64,000 nt of DNA, taken from positions 1 to 64,000 of the forward strand of contig CAUJEN010000048.1 in assembly GCA_963169765.1 (NCBI GenBank). Direction: 5' to 3'. Shown here one piece after another: positions 35,101-42,342 of this stretch. Every line of letters begins with the position of its first letter. Position 1 is the stretch's first letter. The notes beneath the pieces are model-generated. The model was not told where the DNA came from. It saw nothing but the letters and a program-made list of their open reading frames with translations, and made no database searches. Both the position numbers and the translations under genes were made by a program. The DNA comes from QWHO01 sp021404945 (GTDB lineage: Bacteria; Vulcanimicrobiota; Xenobia; Xenobiales; QWHO01).

Positions 35101-37199
35101 GCCGTGCTCGCCTGGAGTACGCGCAGAGTCCGGTTTTCCGCATCGGATTGTGGGCCGAGGAGCACAGCGCCCAGCTCTCTCCGGCGGAGGGGCGCCGCCT
35201 GCAAGAGCTCTTTCGGGCCGGCCTGCGGAATCTGCTCTCGGCCACCACCACCATGGAGCTCGGCATCGACATCGGGGGTCTCTCGGCGGCCTTTCTCTCC
35301 AACGTCCCGCCGGGCAAAGCGAACTACCTCCAGCGTGCCGGCCGCGTGGGACGCCGGGCGGACGGCAGCTCGATCGTCGTGACGGGCGCCCGCACGCTGC
35401 CGTATGACCGGGAGGTCTTTCAGCGCATGGGGGACTTCTTCGGGCGCAGCCTGCGCAAGCCCCAGGTCTTTCTCGACCGCATCCGGGTGGTCACCCGGCA
35501 CCTGCACGCCTGGCTCATGGGCGCCTTCTTCGGCCAGCTTTACCGGCCGACCCACCAGGTGGGCGCCATGCGTGCCTTCGGTCAGATGGGCTCCTTCTGC
35601 GGGAGGGCCGTGCCCGACCGGGTGGACAGGCACGCTCGGCCGCGTCCCGAGCTGATTCCGAGACCCCGCGCCGTGGTCGAAGGCGAGTTCATTCCCCCCG
35701 TCTGGTGGGACCAGTCCGCCGAGCAGCCCGAGGATGGCCTGGTGGTGCAGTTTCGGCGTTTCACGGCTTACGTGCGCGGGCCGGGCCGGGGGCAGCTCCA
35801 GCCGCTCTTGACCGAGCTCTTTCGAGGCACCGTCCTGAATCTCGAGTCAGCCTGGGACGCGACTCTCCAGGCAGCCGAGGACCAGTTCGCCAAAATCACC
35901 TCCGATTGGCTGCGCGAGTATGATCAGCTCGTCGGCAGCTGGCTGGCGGCCGAGGACGCCCGTCTGGCCAACTCGCTGCGCTACCAGTTGGGCTCCCTGG
36001 CCGGGGTCACGGTCATCGAGGCGCTGGCGGACGCCCAGTTCCTGCCTCGCTACGGGTTCCCCATCGGGCTCCTGCGGTTGAGGGTCGTGCTGGACGATCA
36101 GGACCTTCGCGAGCAGCGCGAGGAGGACCGTTACCGCCTGGAGCGCCCGGGCCTCCTGGCCCTCAGGGAGTATGTGCCGGGCAGCGAGATCCTGGTGGGC
36201 GGTCGGCTGATCACCAGCCGGGGCCTCCTCAAGCACTGGACCGGAGAGAACCTGGACGAGGCGTTCGGCCTGCAGATCCTGGCCCGGGAATGCCGTTTCA
36301 ATCACTTCTACTACACGACCGGCCGCGACCTGGGCCCCTGCCCCATTTGCGCGGACCCGCCCGAGACCCGCATCCGAACCCTGTTGCTGCCCCGGCACGG
36401 GTTCAGCACGGCCAAATGGGATCCGCCCCAGCAGGCTGCGCAGGCCAGTAGGGTGGGCTCGGTGGAGCGGGCCACCATCACGTTCCAGAAGGACGAGCAA
36501 GAGCTTCAGGACCAGAATTTCGGCGCCATCCCGGGTCTGGTGGCGCGCTACGCCTCCGAGGGGGAGATCCTGGTCTACAACCAGGGTGCCCACGAGTGCG
36601 GCTTCGCCATCTGCACCCGGTGCGGCTTTGCCGACAGCGAGAAGAAGCTGGGCCAGCAGGCCATGCACCTCCCGAAAGGGTTTGCCGATCACCTGCCTCT
36701 TCATCAAAAGGACGGGCCGCGGTGCTGGAAGGACGATCAGGTCACCGTCCTGCGCAATCGCGACCTGGCCGCCCGGCAGACGACCGACGTGCTCTTGCTG
36801 GACTGGTCGCGCGTCCTGGGCCGTGAGCTGCGCGACGAGATCCTGGTCCTGACCCTGACCGTGGCCCTGCAGCTGGCGGGTGCACGGCTGCTGGAGCTGG
36901 ACTCGCGGGAGCTGGGCTCGATGGTCGTTCCCCTGCGCCCCGACGAGTGGGGCGGGGTCGTGTACGACAACGTTCCCGGAGGCGCGGGGCACGTGCTCGA
37001 GCTCTACCGGCTCGGCTCCGCCTGGCTGCGCGAGGCCGAACGGCTCCTGTTCGTCAGTCCCGAGCATGACCAGCGCTGCAACAGCGCCTGCCTCGACTGC
37101 CTGATGAGTATCGACGCCCAGATTCTCCTGACCGAGGCGCGGCTCGAGCGCCGTCGGGCTCTCGGGGCCCTGCGCTCGGCTCTGGGAGCGGCCGTGTAA
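31998..37199 (+). CDS. Large DEAD/DEAH helicase with DUF1998-like C-terminus
   Basis: 1733 residues from ATG 31998 (GGAGGAAGG upstream). Motifs in order: YSHQEESL near 98; Walker A VTAGTGGGKTEAF at 119-131; DEAH at 268-271 (VVVLDEAHLYTG); SATIGTG; then motif VI YLQRAGRVGRRADG near 1111. Between the two helicase halves is a Cys-rich insert (CEHCGHLVLSLLRCSNCG near 528-545; CPNCGDEL) and long extra sequence. The end shows NVPGGAGHVLEL and the cysteine group CNSACLDCLM typical of DUF1998. Helicases of this group include MrfA/YprA, Druantia DruE and DpdJ. It sits between the unknown 1183-residue protein and the PglW-like kinase, so DNA translocation in the same system is likely. Confidence 0.85.
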   Translation: MARLQALDLSRLLRARVLAFTESDGFLRDPELRRLALSLWADRPERGGLVSDLWIEGTVPHKLSEHDLGGLAREGEFPLRLAEHLGRRGIFPPGQKLYSHQEESLRASNQTGARPAVIVTAGTGGGKTEAFLFPMLQAIEDAPRQPFGGVQALILYPMNALVNDQVDRLTNWLAGQKHVRFAHFTSDTPEDWAHAGRMGVPEWDESRCRTRRQARGLETHKGKKIDDPAERLSVPNILITNYSMLEYMLARPQDRVFFGSDLQVVVLDEAHLYTGTLAAELTLLLRRTLERCGKRAEDVLHLATSATIGTGADEELLEFTSVLFSKPRWLVKLLRGVPAEPDWPAPRAPRVEPSADSFLDADRNELSLRATTIRLLARQDRQEEELVVDERECRQLAPLLATLVEEETVQQSLRDCQGQVAGFLYGCLRHAPVMQRLDQLLRGRRFQTVPQLSHALLGQDDARGQEVALRLLSLGSAARLHLKELPLLPHRLHLMVRPASGLSVCLSSSCSGPRWAPFGCLQDGNRDVCEHCGHLVLSLLRCSNCGEAALGADRAGGKVVAHQPRGFKPRAAELVLCQSGRQGTPYHLDALKGRPVGPGMGTELTLVEECPNCGDELDAFRAVATPGGFFQSIVAETLLAGVPPLVGEHPPHILPAEGRRLLAFSDSRAEAARLGPRLRVQHEQQVVRAALVDLLREGGGADPAVIAYRRAQLADLQKKLTPELPETLAREIRADMGRVEAELLALEQGGTIADWGRKLGEHKLLEQLLDFEGGERHQWKEWSQRVWAANHARVRLQAEMRLGNELAAPNRRRFNNLETIGWAEITYPGLDLLGPPEGFLGELPRRARQSLAPAWTELLAALLDCLRGEFAITLGSRERDLLWRPGDVPYGQWFERPRFIGKQRRQRLRRFLRAVLVQAGMDGDEAEKTAPEVLAVIFDQLAGRARDRLKSEAGSGQLPWLEVYAGYVTEKDGVTTALRLRFPELGLRRPTRLYRCQVNGRVWPRSVLGCSPDPGSEVTLEEIAPEELDRTPPFSRARLEYAQSPVFRIGLWAEEHSAQLSPAEGRRLQELFRAGLRNLLSATTTMELGIDIGGLSAAFLSNVPPGKANYLQRAGRVGRRADGSSIVVTGARTLPYDREVFQRMGDFFGRSLRKPQVFLDRIRVVTRHLHAWLMGAFFGQLYRPTHQVGAMRAFGQMGSFCGRAVPDRVDRHARPRPELIPRPRAVVEGEFIPPVWWDQSAEQPEDGLVVQFRRFTAYVRGPGRGQLQPLLTELFRGTVLNLESAWDATLQAAEDQFAKITSDWLREYDQLVGSWLAAEDARLANSLRYQLGSLAGVTVIEALADAQFLPRYGFPIGLLRLRVVLDDQDLREQREEDRYRLERPGLLALREYVPGSEILVGGRLITSRGLLKHWTGENLDEAFGLQILARECRFNHFYYTTGRDLGPCPICADPPETRIRTLLLPRHGFSTAKWDPPQQAAQASRVGSVERATITFQKDEQELQDQNFGAIPGLVARYASEGEILVYNQGAHECGFAICTRCGFADSEKKLGQQAMHLPKGFADHLPLHQKDGPRCWKDDQVTVLRNRDLAARQTTDVLLLDWSRVLGRELRDEILVLTLTVALQLAGARLLELDSRELGSMVVPLRPDEWGGVVYDNVPGGAGHVLELYRLGSAWLREAERLLFVSPEHDQRCNSACLDCLMSIDAQILLTEARLERRRALGALRSALGAAV

Positions 37200-37226
37200 T
37201 GCGAAACGAGCTCTTGGAGGGATCTT

Positions 37227-40200
37227 ATGCCGCTTGACGGCCAGCACTGGAAAGCCATCTCGCCCAGCCAGTTCCCCTGGGAGGAAGAGGCCCTGGCCTG
37301 GTTGCGCCGCATTCTGGATCGGCCCTGGGCCCTGCGCGGCTGGTCCAACTTCGAGGTGGTGGATGGGCAGGGGCGCCGCTATGAGATCGACGCGCTGGTC
37401 CTGACCGTGCACGGGCTCTTCCTGGTCGAGATCAAGTCTTACTCGGGGCAGGTGCTGGCCGACCCCTACCAGCTCATCCGGCGCCAGGGGCAGGGAGCGC
37501 CCTTCGTGGAGACCAATCCGCTGTCTCTCACCAACCACAAGTGCCGCGTGCTGCGCTCGGCCCTGGGGCGCAACATCCCCCGCCTCGAGGCCGTGCTCTT
37601 TCTGAGCCACCCGGAGGTGCACCTCACGGTCAAGCCGGGCATCCCGCAGCACATCTACACGCGCAACACCCTGCCGGCTTTCCTTCGGAGCGCCGGTCGG
37701 CCGGTGATCGACAGCGCCACCGAGGCCCGAGTCGTGCAGGCCATGAAAGACAGCGGGATCAGCACGCAGACCCGGCGCAGCGTATTCGTGGGCGAGTACG
37801 TGCTGCAGACTCTGCTGGGCGAGGGCCCCGACTGGCAGGACTTTCTGGGCAAGCACCGCTCGATGGACCACGTGCGGCGCGTGCGGGCTTTCTCGGCCCG
37901 CCTCGAGGACCGGGAGGCTCGCGAGCGCGCCAAGCGCGCCGCCCAGCGAGAGTTCCGCCTGCTCGAGTGGATCAACCACGACGGGGTTCTCAAGCCCATC
38001 GACTACAAGGAGCACGAGCTGGGCCACTGCCTGATCTATCCCTTCTACCCGGACGCCGCCCGGCTGGACCACTTTTTGGCCACCCCCGAGCTGGGCGAGC
38101 GTCAGGGCCGGGCCCAACGTTTGAAGCTCTGGCGCCAGCTGGCCGACATCCTCAGGTATGCCCACGAGCGCAAGCTTTACCATCGCGCCCTGGCGCCCCA
38201 GAATGTGCTGATCCTGAGCCCGTCCACCGAGAGCCTGCGTCCTCTCATCATGAACTGGCAGACGGCCCGCGCCTCGGACCAGACCACCGGCACCGTGCAC
38301 CTCCAGGACCTGGTGGAAGACCAGACCACGGCCTACATGGCTCCCGAGGCCATGCTGTATCCGGAGAGCGCCGCCGAGCAGGCCGACCTCTTCTCGCTCG
38401 GTTGCCTCGGCTACTTCATCCTGAGCGGGCAGCCCCCGGCCAGCACGCAGGTCGAGCTGCAGACCCGGCTTCAGGAGTACCCTGGGCTCCGCCTCACGTC
38501 CGTGCTCGACGGCGTGCTGCCCGAGCTGGCGGAGCTGGTGGAGCGCTGCACGCATCCCGACCTGTCCGAGCGGCTGGATTCCGTGCCCGAGTTCCTGAGC
38601 CGGCTCGCCCGCGTGGAGGCGCTTCTGGCCGGCGAGCTGGAGCCCGCGGCCGAGGAGATCGATCCGGCCCGGGCCCAGCCCGGCGATCCCCTGGTGGGAG
38701 GTCTCCTCTTCCAGAAGCCCCTGGGCCAGGGCGGGGTGGCGGTCGCCTACCAGGTGCAGCGGGGCAACGAGACCCTGGTTCTCAAGGTGGCCCTGAAGGC
38801 CGAGAGCAACCAGCTGCTGGAGGACGAGGCGGAGGTGCTGGCCCGGCTCAACGACCGCCAAGTGGTGCAGCTTCGCCAGACCCTCAAGGTCTCCGACCGC
38901 CGCGCCCTGCTCTTGAGCTTCGCGGGTCCCGAGACCCTGGCCGAGCGTCTGCGCCGGGAGGGCCCGCTGCAGCTCGAGCTGTTGAGCCGTTTCGGAGACG
39001 ACCTGCTGCGCCTGGTCGAGGTGCTCGAGAAAGCGGGAGTCCATCACCGCGACCTCAAGCCGGCCAACCTCGGCGTTCTTCCGATGGGGGAGAACAACGA
39101 GCTGCGGCTGGTGCTCTTCGATTTCTCGCTCTCCCGGGTTCCCGTGGACCGGCTGGAGGTGGGCACGCGTGATTACCTGGACCCGTTCCTCAGCCTGCGC
39201 CGACCCCCTCGCTGGGATCTCTCCGCCGAGCGTTATGCCGCCGCACTGACCCTTTACGAGATGGCGACCGGCGTGCTGCCCCGCTGGGGTGACGGACAGA
39301 CCAACCCGGCCGTGGTGGCCTGCAAGCTGGTCCTGGAGGAGGAGCGCTTCCCCCCGGAGCTGCGGGCCAGCCTGGGTGGGTTCTTCCGGCGCGCCCTGGC
39401 TCGCGACGCCAGCCAGCGTTTCGACAATGCCGAGGAGCTGCGCACGGCCTTCCGCCAGGCGCTGGAGAGCCGCCAGGCGGAGGACCAGATCGGGGCCGAG
39501 CGTACGGACTGGAGCCAGGTCGCCGCCGCCACGCCGGTCACCGAGCTGGGCCTCAGCCCTGCGGGGGTTCAGGCTCTGGACCGGATGGGCATCCTGCGGG
39601 CCGGCGACCTCGTGGCCCTGACCCGGGCACGGCTCACGCGCGAGCGAGGGTTGGGCAGCCGGACCCGCCGCGAGCTTCTGGCCGTTCGGGATCGGCTGCT
39701 CGAGCTGCTCGGTCAGCCCGAGCCGGAGGTGGCTCCGGGGCAAGGGCTGGAAGGCCTGCTGGCGTTTCTCGAGCGCGCTGCCGACCCCGGCGAGCAGGCG
39801 CTGGCCCGCGTGTTTCTCCAGCCCGACCTCCACTGGCCTACGCTGCAGGAGCTGGCCCAGGCTCTGCGCGCCGGCCCCAACGAGCTGCGCCGGCAGATGC
39901 CCCGGTTGCGGCGGACCTGGCAGGAGGTCGAGGAGCTGTCTCCGGTCCTCGATCAGGTGGCCGAGCTGCTGGCGGGGCTCGGTGGCGTGGCTGTGGCCGA
40001 GGACGTGGTGCGGGCCCTTCTCATCGCGCGCGGCTCGACCTCCAACCAGCCGTCGGAGCGCCAGGGACGCGCCCGCGCCCTGCTGCGCGCCGCGCTCGAG
40101 CTCGAGGGCCTGAGCGAGACACCCCGGTTCTTCCATCAGCGGATGGAGGGCGACCGTCACCTGGTGGCCGCCCAGAACGCGCTGGTGCCCTATGCCCTGC

Positions 40201-41231
40201 GCCTGGGAGAGGTGGCCGATCAGCTCTCGAGCGAGGAGCCACTGCCTTCCCGCGCTCGGGTGCTCGAGCGCCTCCAGGAGCTTGCGCCCCCGGAGAGAGC
40301 CAGCCCGTTGACGGAGGCCTCGCTGCTGCGCCTGGCCGCGGGGATGGCCAGGCAGGCGGCCCTCTCGTCCCGAGGCGAGTTCTACCCGGTCGGAATGGAG
40401 GCGCGGCGGGCCCTGCTGCTGTCGCACGGGGCGCTTCTGGGAACCTGGTCGCTCACCCCGGCCCAGCTGGCCGAGCGCGTCAAGAGCCGCTATCCCGAGG
40501 CCCGGGACCTGCCTCTGCGGCCGGAGCTGGACCGGCTGCTGGCCGACCTGGAGCTGGACTTCGTGTGGAACGAGGAGAGCGGTGGCTACCATCGTCGCTT
40601 CGGGGGCCTGAACCTCTCCACGACCACTCCCAGCGGCTCGCGCGGGCTCCTCAAGCCGACCCAGGAGCCGATCCCGCAGGCCCAGCTTCACCAGCGTCTG
40701 GCGCGGCTGGTCCGCGAGCGCTCGCCCCTGGTGGTGACCTCCCGCTCGCGGGACCTGGAGAGCGCGCAGGCTGCCCTGGTGGAGCGCTGGGCCTTTCAGC
40801 CCGTGTCCGTGGAGGCGGCCCTGCTGGCCGCCCTGGAAGAGGTCGGCCGCGAGCGCAGGATTCCCTGGGAGACCCTGCTGCGCACCGATCGGGCCGGGCC
40901 CGACCACCCGGACTGGGGCCGCCTCCTGCAGGTGGTGCGACTGGCTCTGGCCCGGGTGGAAACCGAGCTCAAGCTCCGCTCGGGGCCCGTCTTGCTCGAG
41001 CGCCTGAGCCTGCTGGCCCGCTACCAGCCGGACCTCAAACTGGTCGAGGAGCTGCTGGCGTGCAGCGGCCAGCCGGGCTGCCCCGGGCCGGTCTGGGTCC
41101 TGACGGCTGTCCGCTCGGAGGGCGAGCTGCCCAGGGTGGACGGCCGGCCGGTGCCGCTGCCGGTGGCCACGCACCCGGTTTTCTTGCCGGCCAGCTGGCT
41201 GTATGAGAAGGCCGAGGCCGCGCCGGCCTGA
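37227..41231 (+). CDS. PglW-like NERD / pseudokinase / Ser-Thr kinase protein
   Basis: 1334 residues, ATG 37227 with GGAGG. Residues about 18-140 are a NERD domain (YEIDALVLTVHGLFLVEIKS). A first kinase-like domain (about 235-460) has HRALAPQN at 319, lacking the catalytic Asp, and NWQ at 343 in place of DFG: a pseudokinase. The second (about 490-745) has the glycine loop LGQGGVAVAY near 499, Lys520, HRDLKPAN with Asp609, and DFS at 632, and looks active. After it comes a helix-hairpin-helix like the RNA polymerase alpha C-terminus (ELGLSPAGVQALDRMGI near 773-789). Domain order matches PglW of BREX type 2/Pgl. Last gene of the BrxD-helicase run. Confidence 0.85.
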   Translation: MPLDGQHWKAISPSQFPWEEEALAWLRRILDRPWALRGWSNFEVVDGQGRRYEIDALVLTVHGLFLVEIKSYSGQVLADPYQLIRRQGQGAPFVETNPLSLTNHKCRVLRSALGRNIPRLEAVLFLSHPEVHLTVKPGIPQHIYTRNTLPAFLRSAGRPVIDSATEARVVQAMKDSGISTQTRRSVFVGEYVLQTLLGEGPDWQDFLGKHRSMDHVRRVRAFSARLEDREARERAKRAAQREFRLLEWINHDGVLKPIDYKEHELGHCLIYPFYPDAARLDHFLATPELGERQGRAQRLKLWRQLADILRYAHERKLYHRALAPQNVLILSPSTESLRPLIMNWQTARASDQTTGTVHLQDLVEDQTTAYMAPEAMLYPESAAEQADLFSLGCLGYFILSGQPPASTQVELQTRLQEYPGLRLTSVLDGVLPELAELVERCTHPDLSERLDSVPEFLSRLARVEALLAGELEPAAEEIDPARAQPGDPLVGGLLFQKPLGQGGVAVAYQVQRGNETLVLKVALKAESNQLLEDEAEVLARLNDRQVVQLRQTLKVSDRRALLLSFAGPETLAERLRREGPLQLELLSRFGDDLLRLVEVLEKAGVHHRDLKPANLGVLPMGENNELRLVLFDFSLSRVPVDRLEVGTRDYLDPFLSLRRPPRWDLSAERYAAALTLYEMATGVLPRWGDGQTNPAVVACKLVLEEERFPPELRASLGGFFRRALARDASQRFDNAEELRTAFRQALESRQAEDQIGAERTDWSQVAAATPVTELGLSPAGVQALDRMGILRAGDLVALTRARLTRERGLGSRTRRELLAVRDRLLELLGQPEPEVAPGQGLEGLLAFLERAADPGEQALARVFLQPDLHWPTLQELAQALRAGPNELRRQMPRLRRTWQEVEELSPVLDQVAELLAGLGGVAVAEDVVRALLIARGSTSNQPSERQGRARALLRAALELEGLSETPRFFHQRMEGDRHLVAAQNALVPYALRLGEVADQLSSEEPLPSRARVLERLQELAPPERASPLTEASLLRLAAGMARQAALSSRGEFYPVGMEARRALLLSHGALLGTWSLTPAQLAERVKSRYPEARDLPLRPELDRLLADLELDFVWNEESGGYHRRFGGLNLSTTTPSGSRGLLKPTQEPIPQAQLHQRLARLVRERSPLVVTSRSRDLESAQAALVERWAFQPVSVEAALLAALEEVGRERRIPWETLLRTDRAGPDHPDWGRLLQVVRLALARVETELKLRSGPVLLERLSLLARYQPDLKLVEELLACSGQPGCPGPVWVLTAVRSEGELPRVDGRPVPLPVATHPVFLPASWLYEKAEAAPA

Positions 41232-41258
41232 CGTCCAACGTTGAAGGGTACGGCCACC

Positions 41259-41390
41259 AGTGGGGCGCATTGCGTCCACGGTATAAACTGGATTGGGAAG
41301 GTTTGTTTGGCAGGATACCTGTCGAATGCCGGCCCACGAGCTTTGGATCGAACACGAAGGATCGAGGTGCTCAGGTGGCGCGAGCGGATC
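41259..41390. repeat. ietA leader repeat, copy 1
   Basis: About 132 bases covering the leader and first codons of the AAA ATPase gene. A second copy at 63201-63332 shares long identical runs, for example GGGAAGGTTTGTTTGGCA and GATCGAGGTGCTCAGGTGGC. In copy 2 the start codon and five codons survive and then the frame stops. Confidence 0.85.
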
Positions 41391-42331
41391 TGTTACTGGA
41401 CCTGGTCAGGGCCGGGACGCAAGGGGATCAGGCGCGCTTTCGCAAGGTCGTCGAGGCCTTGATTGCGGAGGAGCGCTCGAAGCAACACCACATTCTAGCT
41501 GACCACCTGAGTGCTCAGCTTCGCGTCAACGGGAACGGGAGCAAGACCAGCGTCGCTTTTCAGCGAGCCAGCGACTATTTCACCTCATCGATACCGCAAA
41601 GGACCTTCACCGATCTGGTCCTACCCGAGCCGGTTCTGGAAGCTTGCCGCGAGATCGTCGAGGAGCACCATCGACGCGAGGTCCTTTTCTCCCACAGCCT
41701 GGAGCCGCGACATCGCATCCTGCTGACCGGCCCCCCCGGGAATGGAAAGACTAGCCTGGCGGAAGCTCTGGCCACGGAACTCATGGTGCCGTTCTATCGC
41801 CTTCGCTACGAGAAGGTGATCGGCAGCTACCTGGGCGAAACCGCGCAGCGGCTGGCCAACCTCTTCGTCGAGGCGAGGGCTCAACATTGCGTGCTGTTTC
41901 TCGACGAGTTCGAAACGCTGGGAAAGGAGCGCGGGGACGAGCACGAGACCGGTGAGATCAAGCGGGTCGTTTCGTCCTTGCTTCTGGAGGTGGATGCCCT
42001 GCCGAGCCACACGGTGATCGTCACCGCTACCAACCACCCCGAATTGCTTGACCGGGCAGTGTGGCGCCGTTTCCAGGTTCAGCTCGAGCTGCCGGCTCCG
42101 GGCCCGGCACAGATTCGCGAGTGGTGGCAACGTTATCAGGCCGCCACGGGCCTCAAGCTGAAGCGCAACATTGACAATCTGACCGAGCGCTTCCGAGGAG
42201 CAAGCTTCTCGGACCTGGAGAATTTTGGGGCAGACCTGCAGCGTCGCTTTGTCTTAAGTCTCCCCGAGGCCTCCGTGGAGACCCTTCTGAGCAAGAGACT
42301 CAAACGGTGGAAGCCCCGAAAGCAGAGCTGA
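41375..42331 (+). CDS. ietA: AAA+ ATPase, IetA-like
   Basis: 318 residues from GTG 41375 (GAGGTG upstream). The frame opens earlier, but within the leader repeat. Walker A LLTGPPGNGKTSL is near 114-126, Walker B CVLFLDEFETLG has Asp177, then TATNHPELLDRAVWRRF supplies sensor 1 and the arginine finger region. It lies 11 bases before a subtilisin-like protease gene. Paired AAA ATPase and S8 protease genes make up the anti-phage system IetAS, where both are needed for protection. The domain pair, order and lengths fit; the symbol is given on that basis. Confidence 0.75.
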   Translation: MARADLLLDLVRAGTQGDQARFRKVVEALIAEERSKQHHILADHLSAQLRVNGNGSKTSVAFQRASDYFTSSIPQRTFTDLVLPEPVLEACREIVEEHHRREVLFSHSLEPRHRILLTGPPGNGKTSLAEALATELMVPFYRLRYEKVIGSYLGETAQRLANLFVEARAQHCVLFLDEFETLGKERGDEHETGEIKRVVSSLLLEVDALPSHTVIVTATNHPELLDRAVWRRFQVQLELPAPGPAQIREWWQRYQAATGLKLKRNIDNLTERFRGASFSDLENFGADLQRRFVLSLPEASVETLLSKRLKRWKPRKQS

Positions 42332-42342
42332 GTCCGACCTGA

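Noticed and set aside
31998..37199. Calling the helicase Druantia DruE outright
   Set aside because: Size and DUF1998-like end fit, but other Druantia genes are absent and several defence families share this helicase type.
27349..41231. Complete BREX type 2 system
   Set aside because: BrxD-like and PglW-like proteins are present, but I found no PglX methylase, PglZ phosphatase or PglY/BrxC in the window.
35847..41279. 1810-codon minus-strand open frame opposite the helicase and kinase genes
   Set aside because: It is a shadow of the two real plus-strand genes in GC-rich DNA. Those carry full helicase and kinase motifs; the antisense frame shows none.
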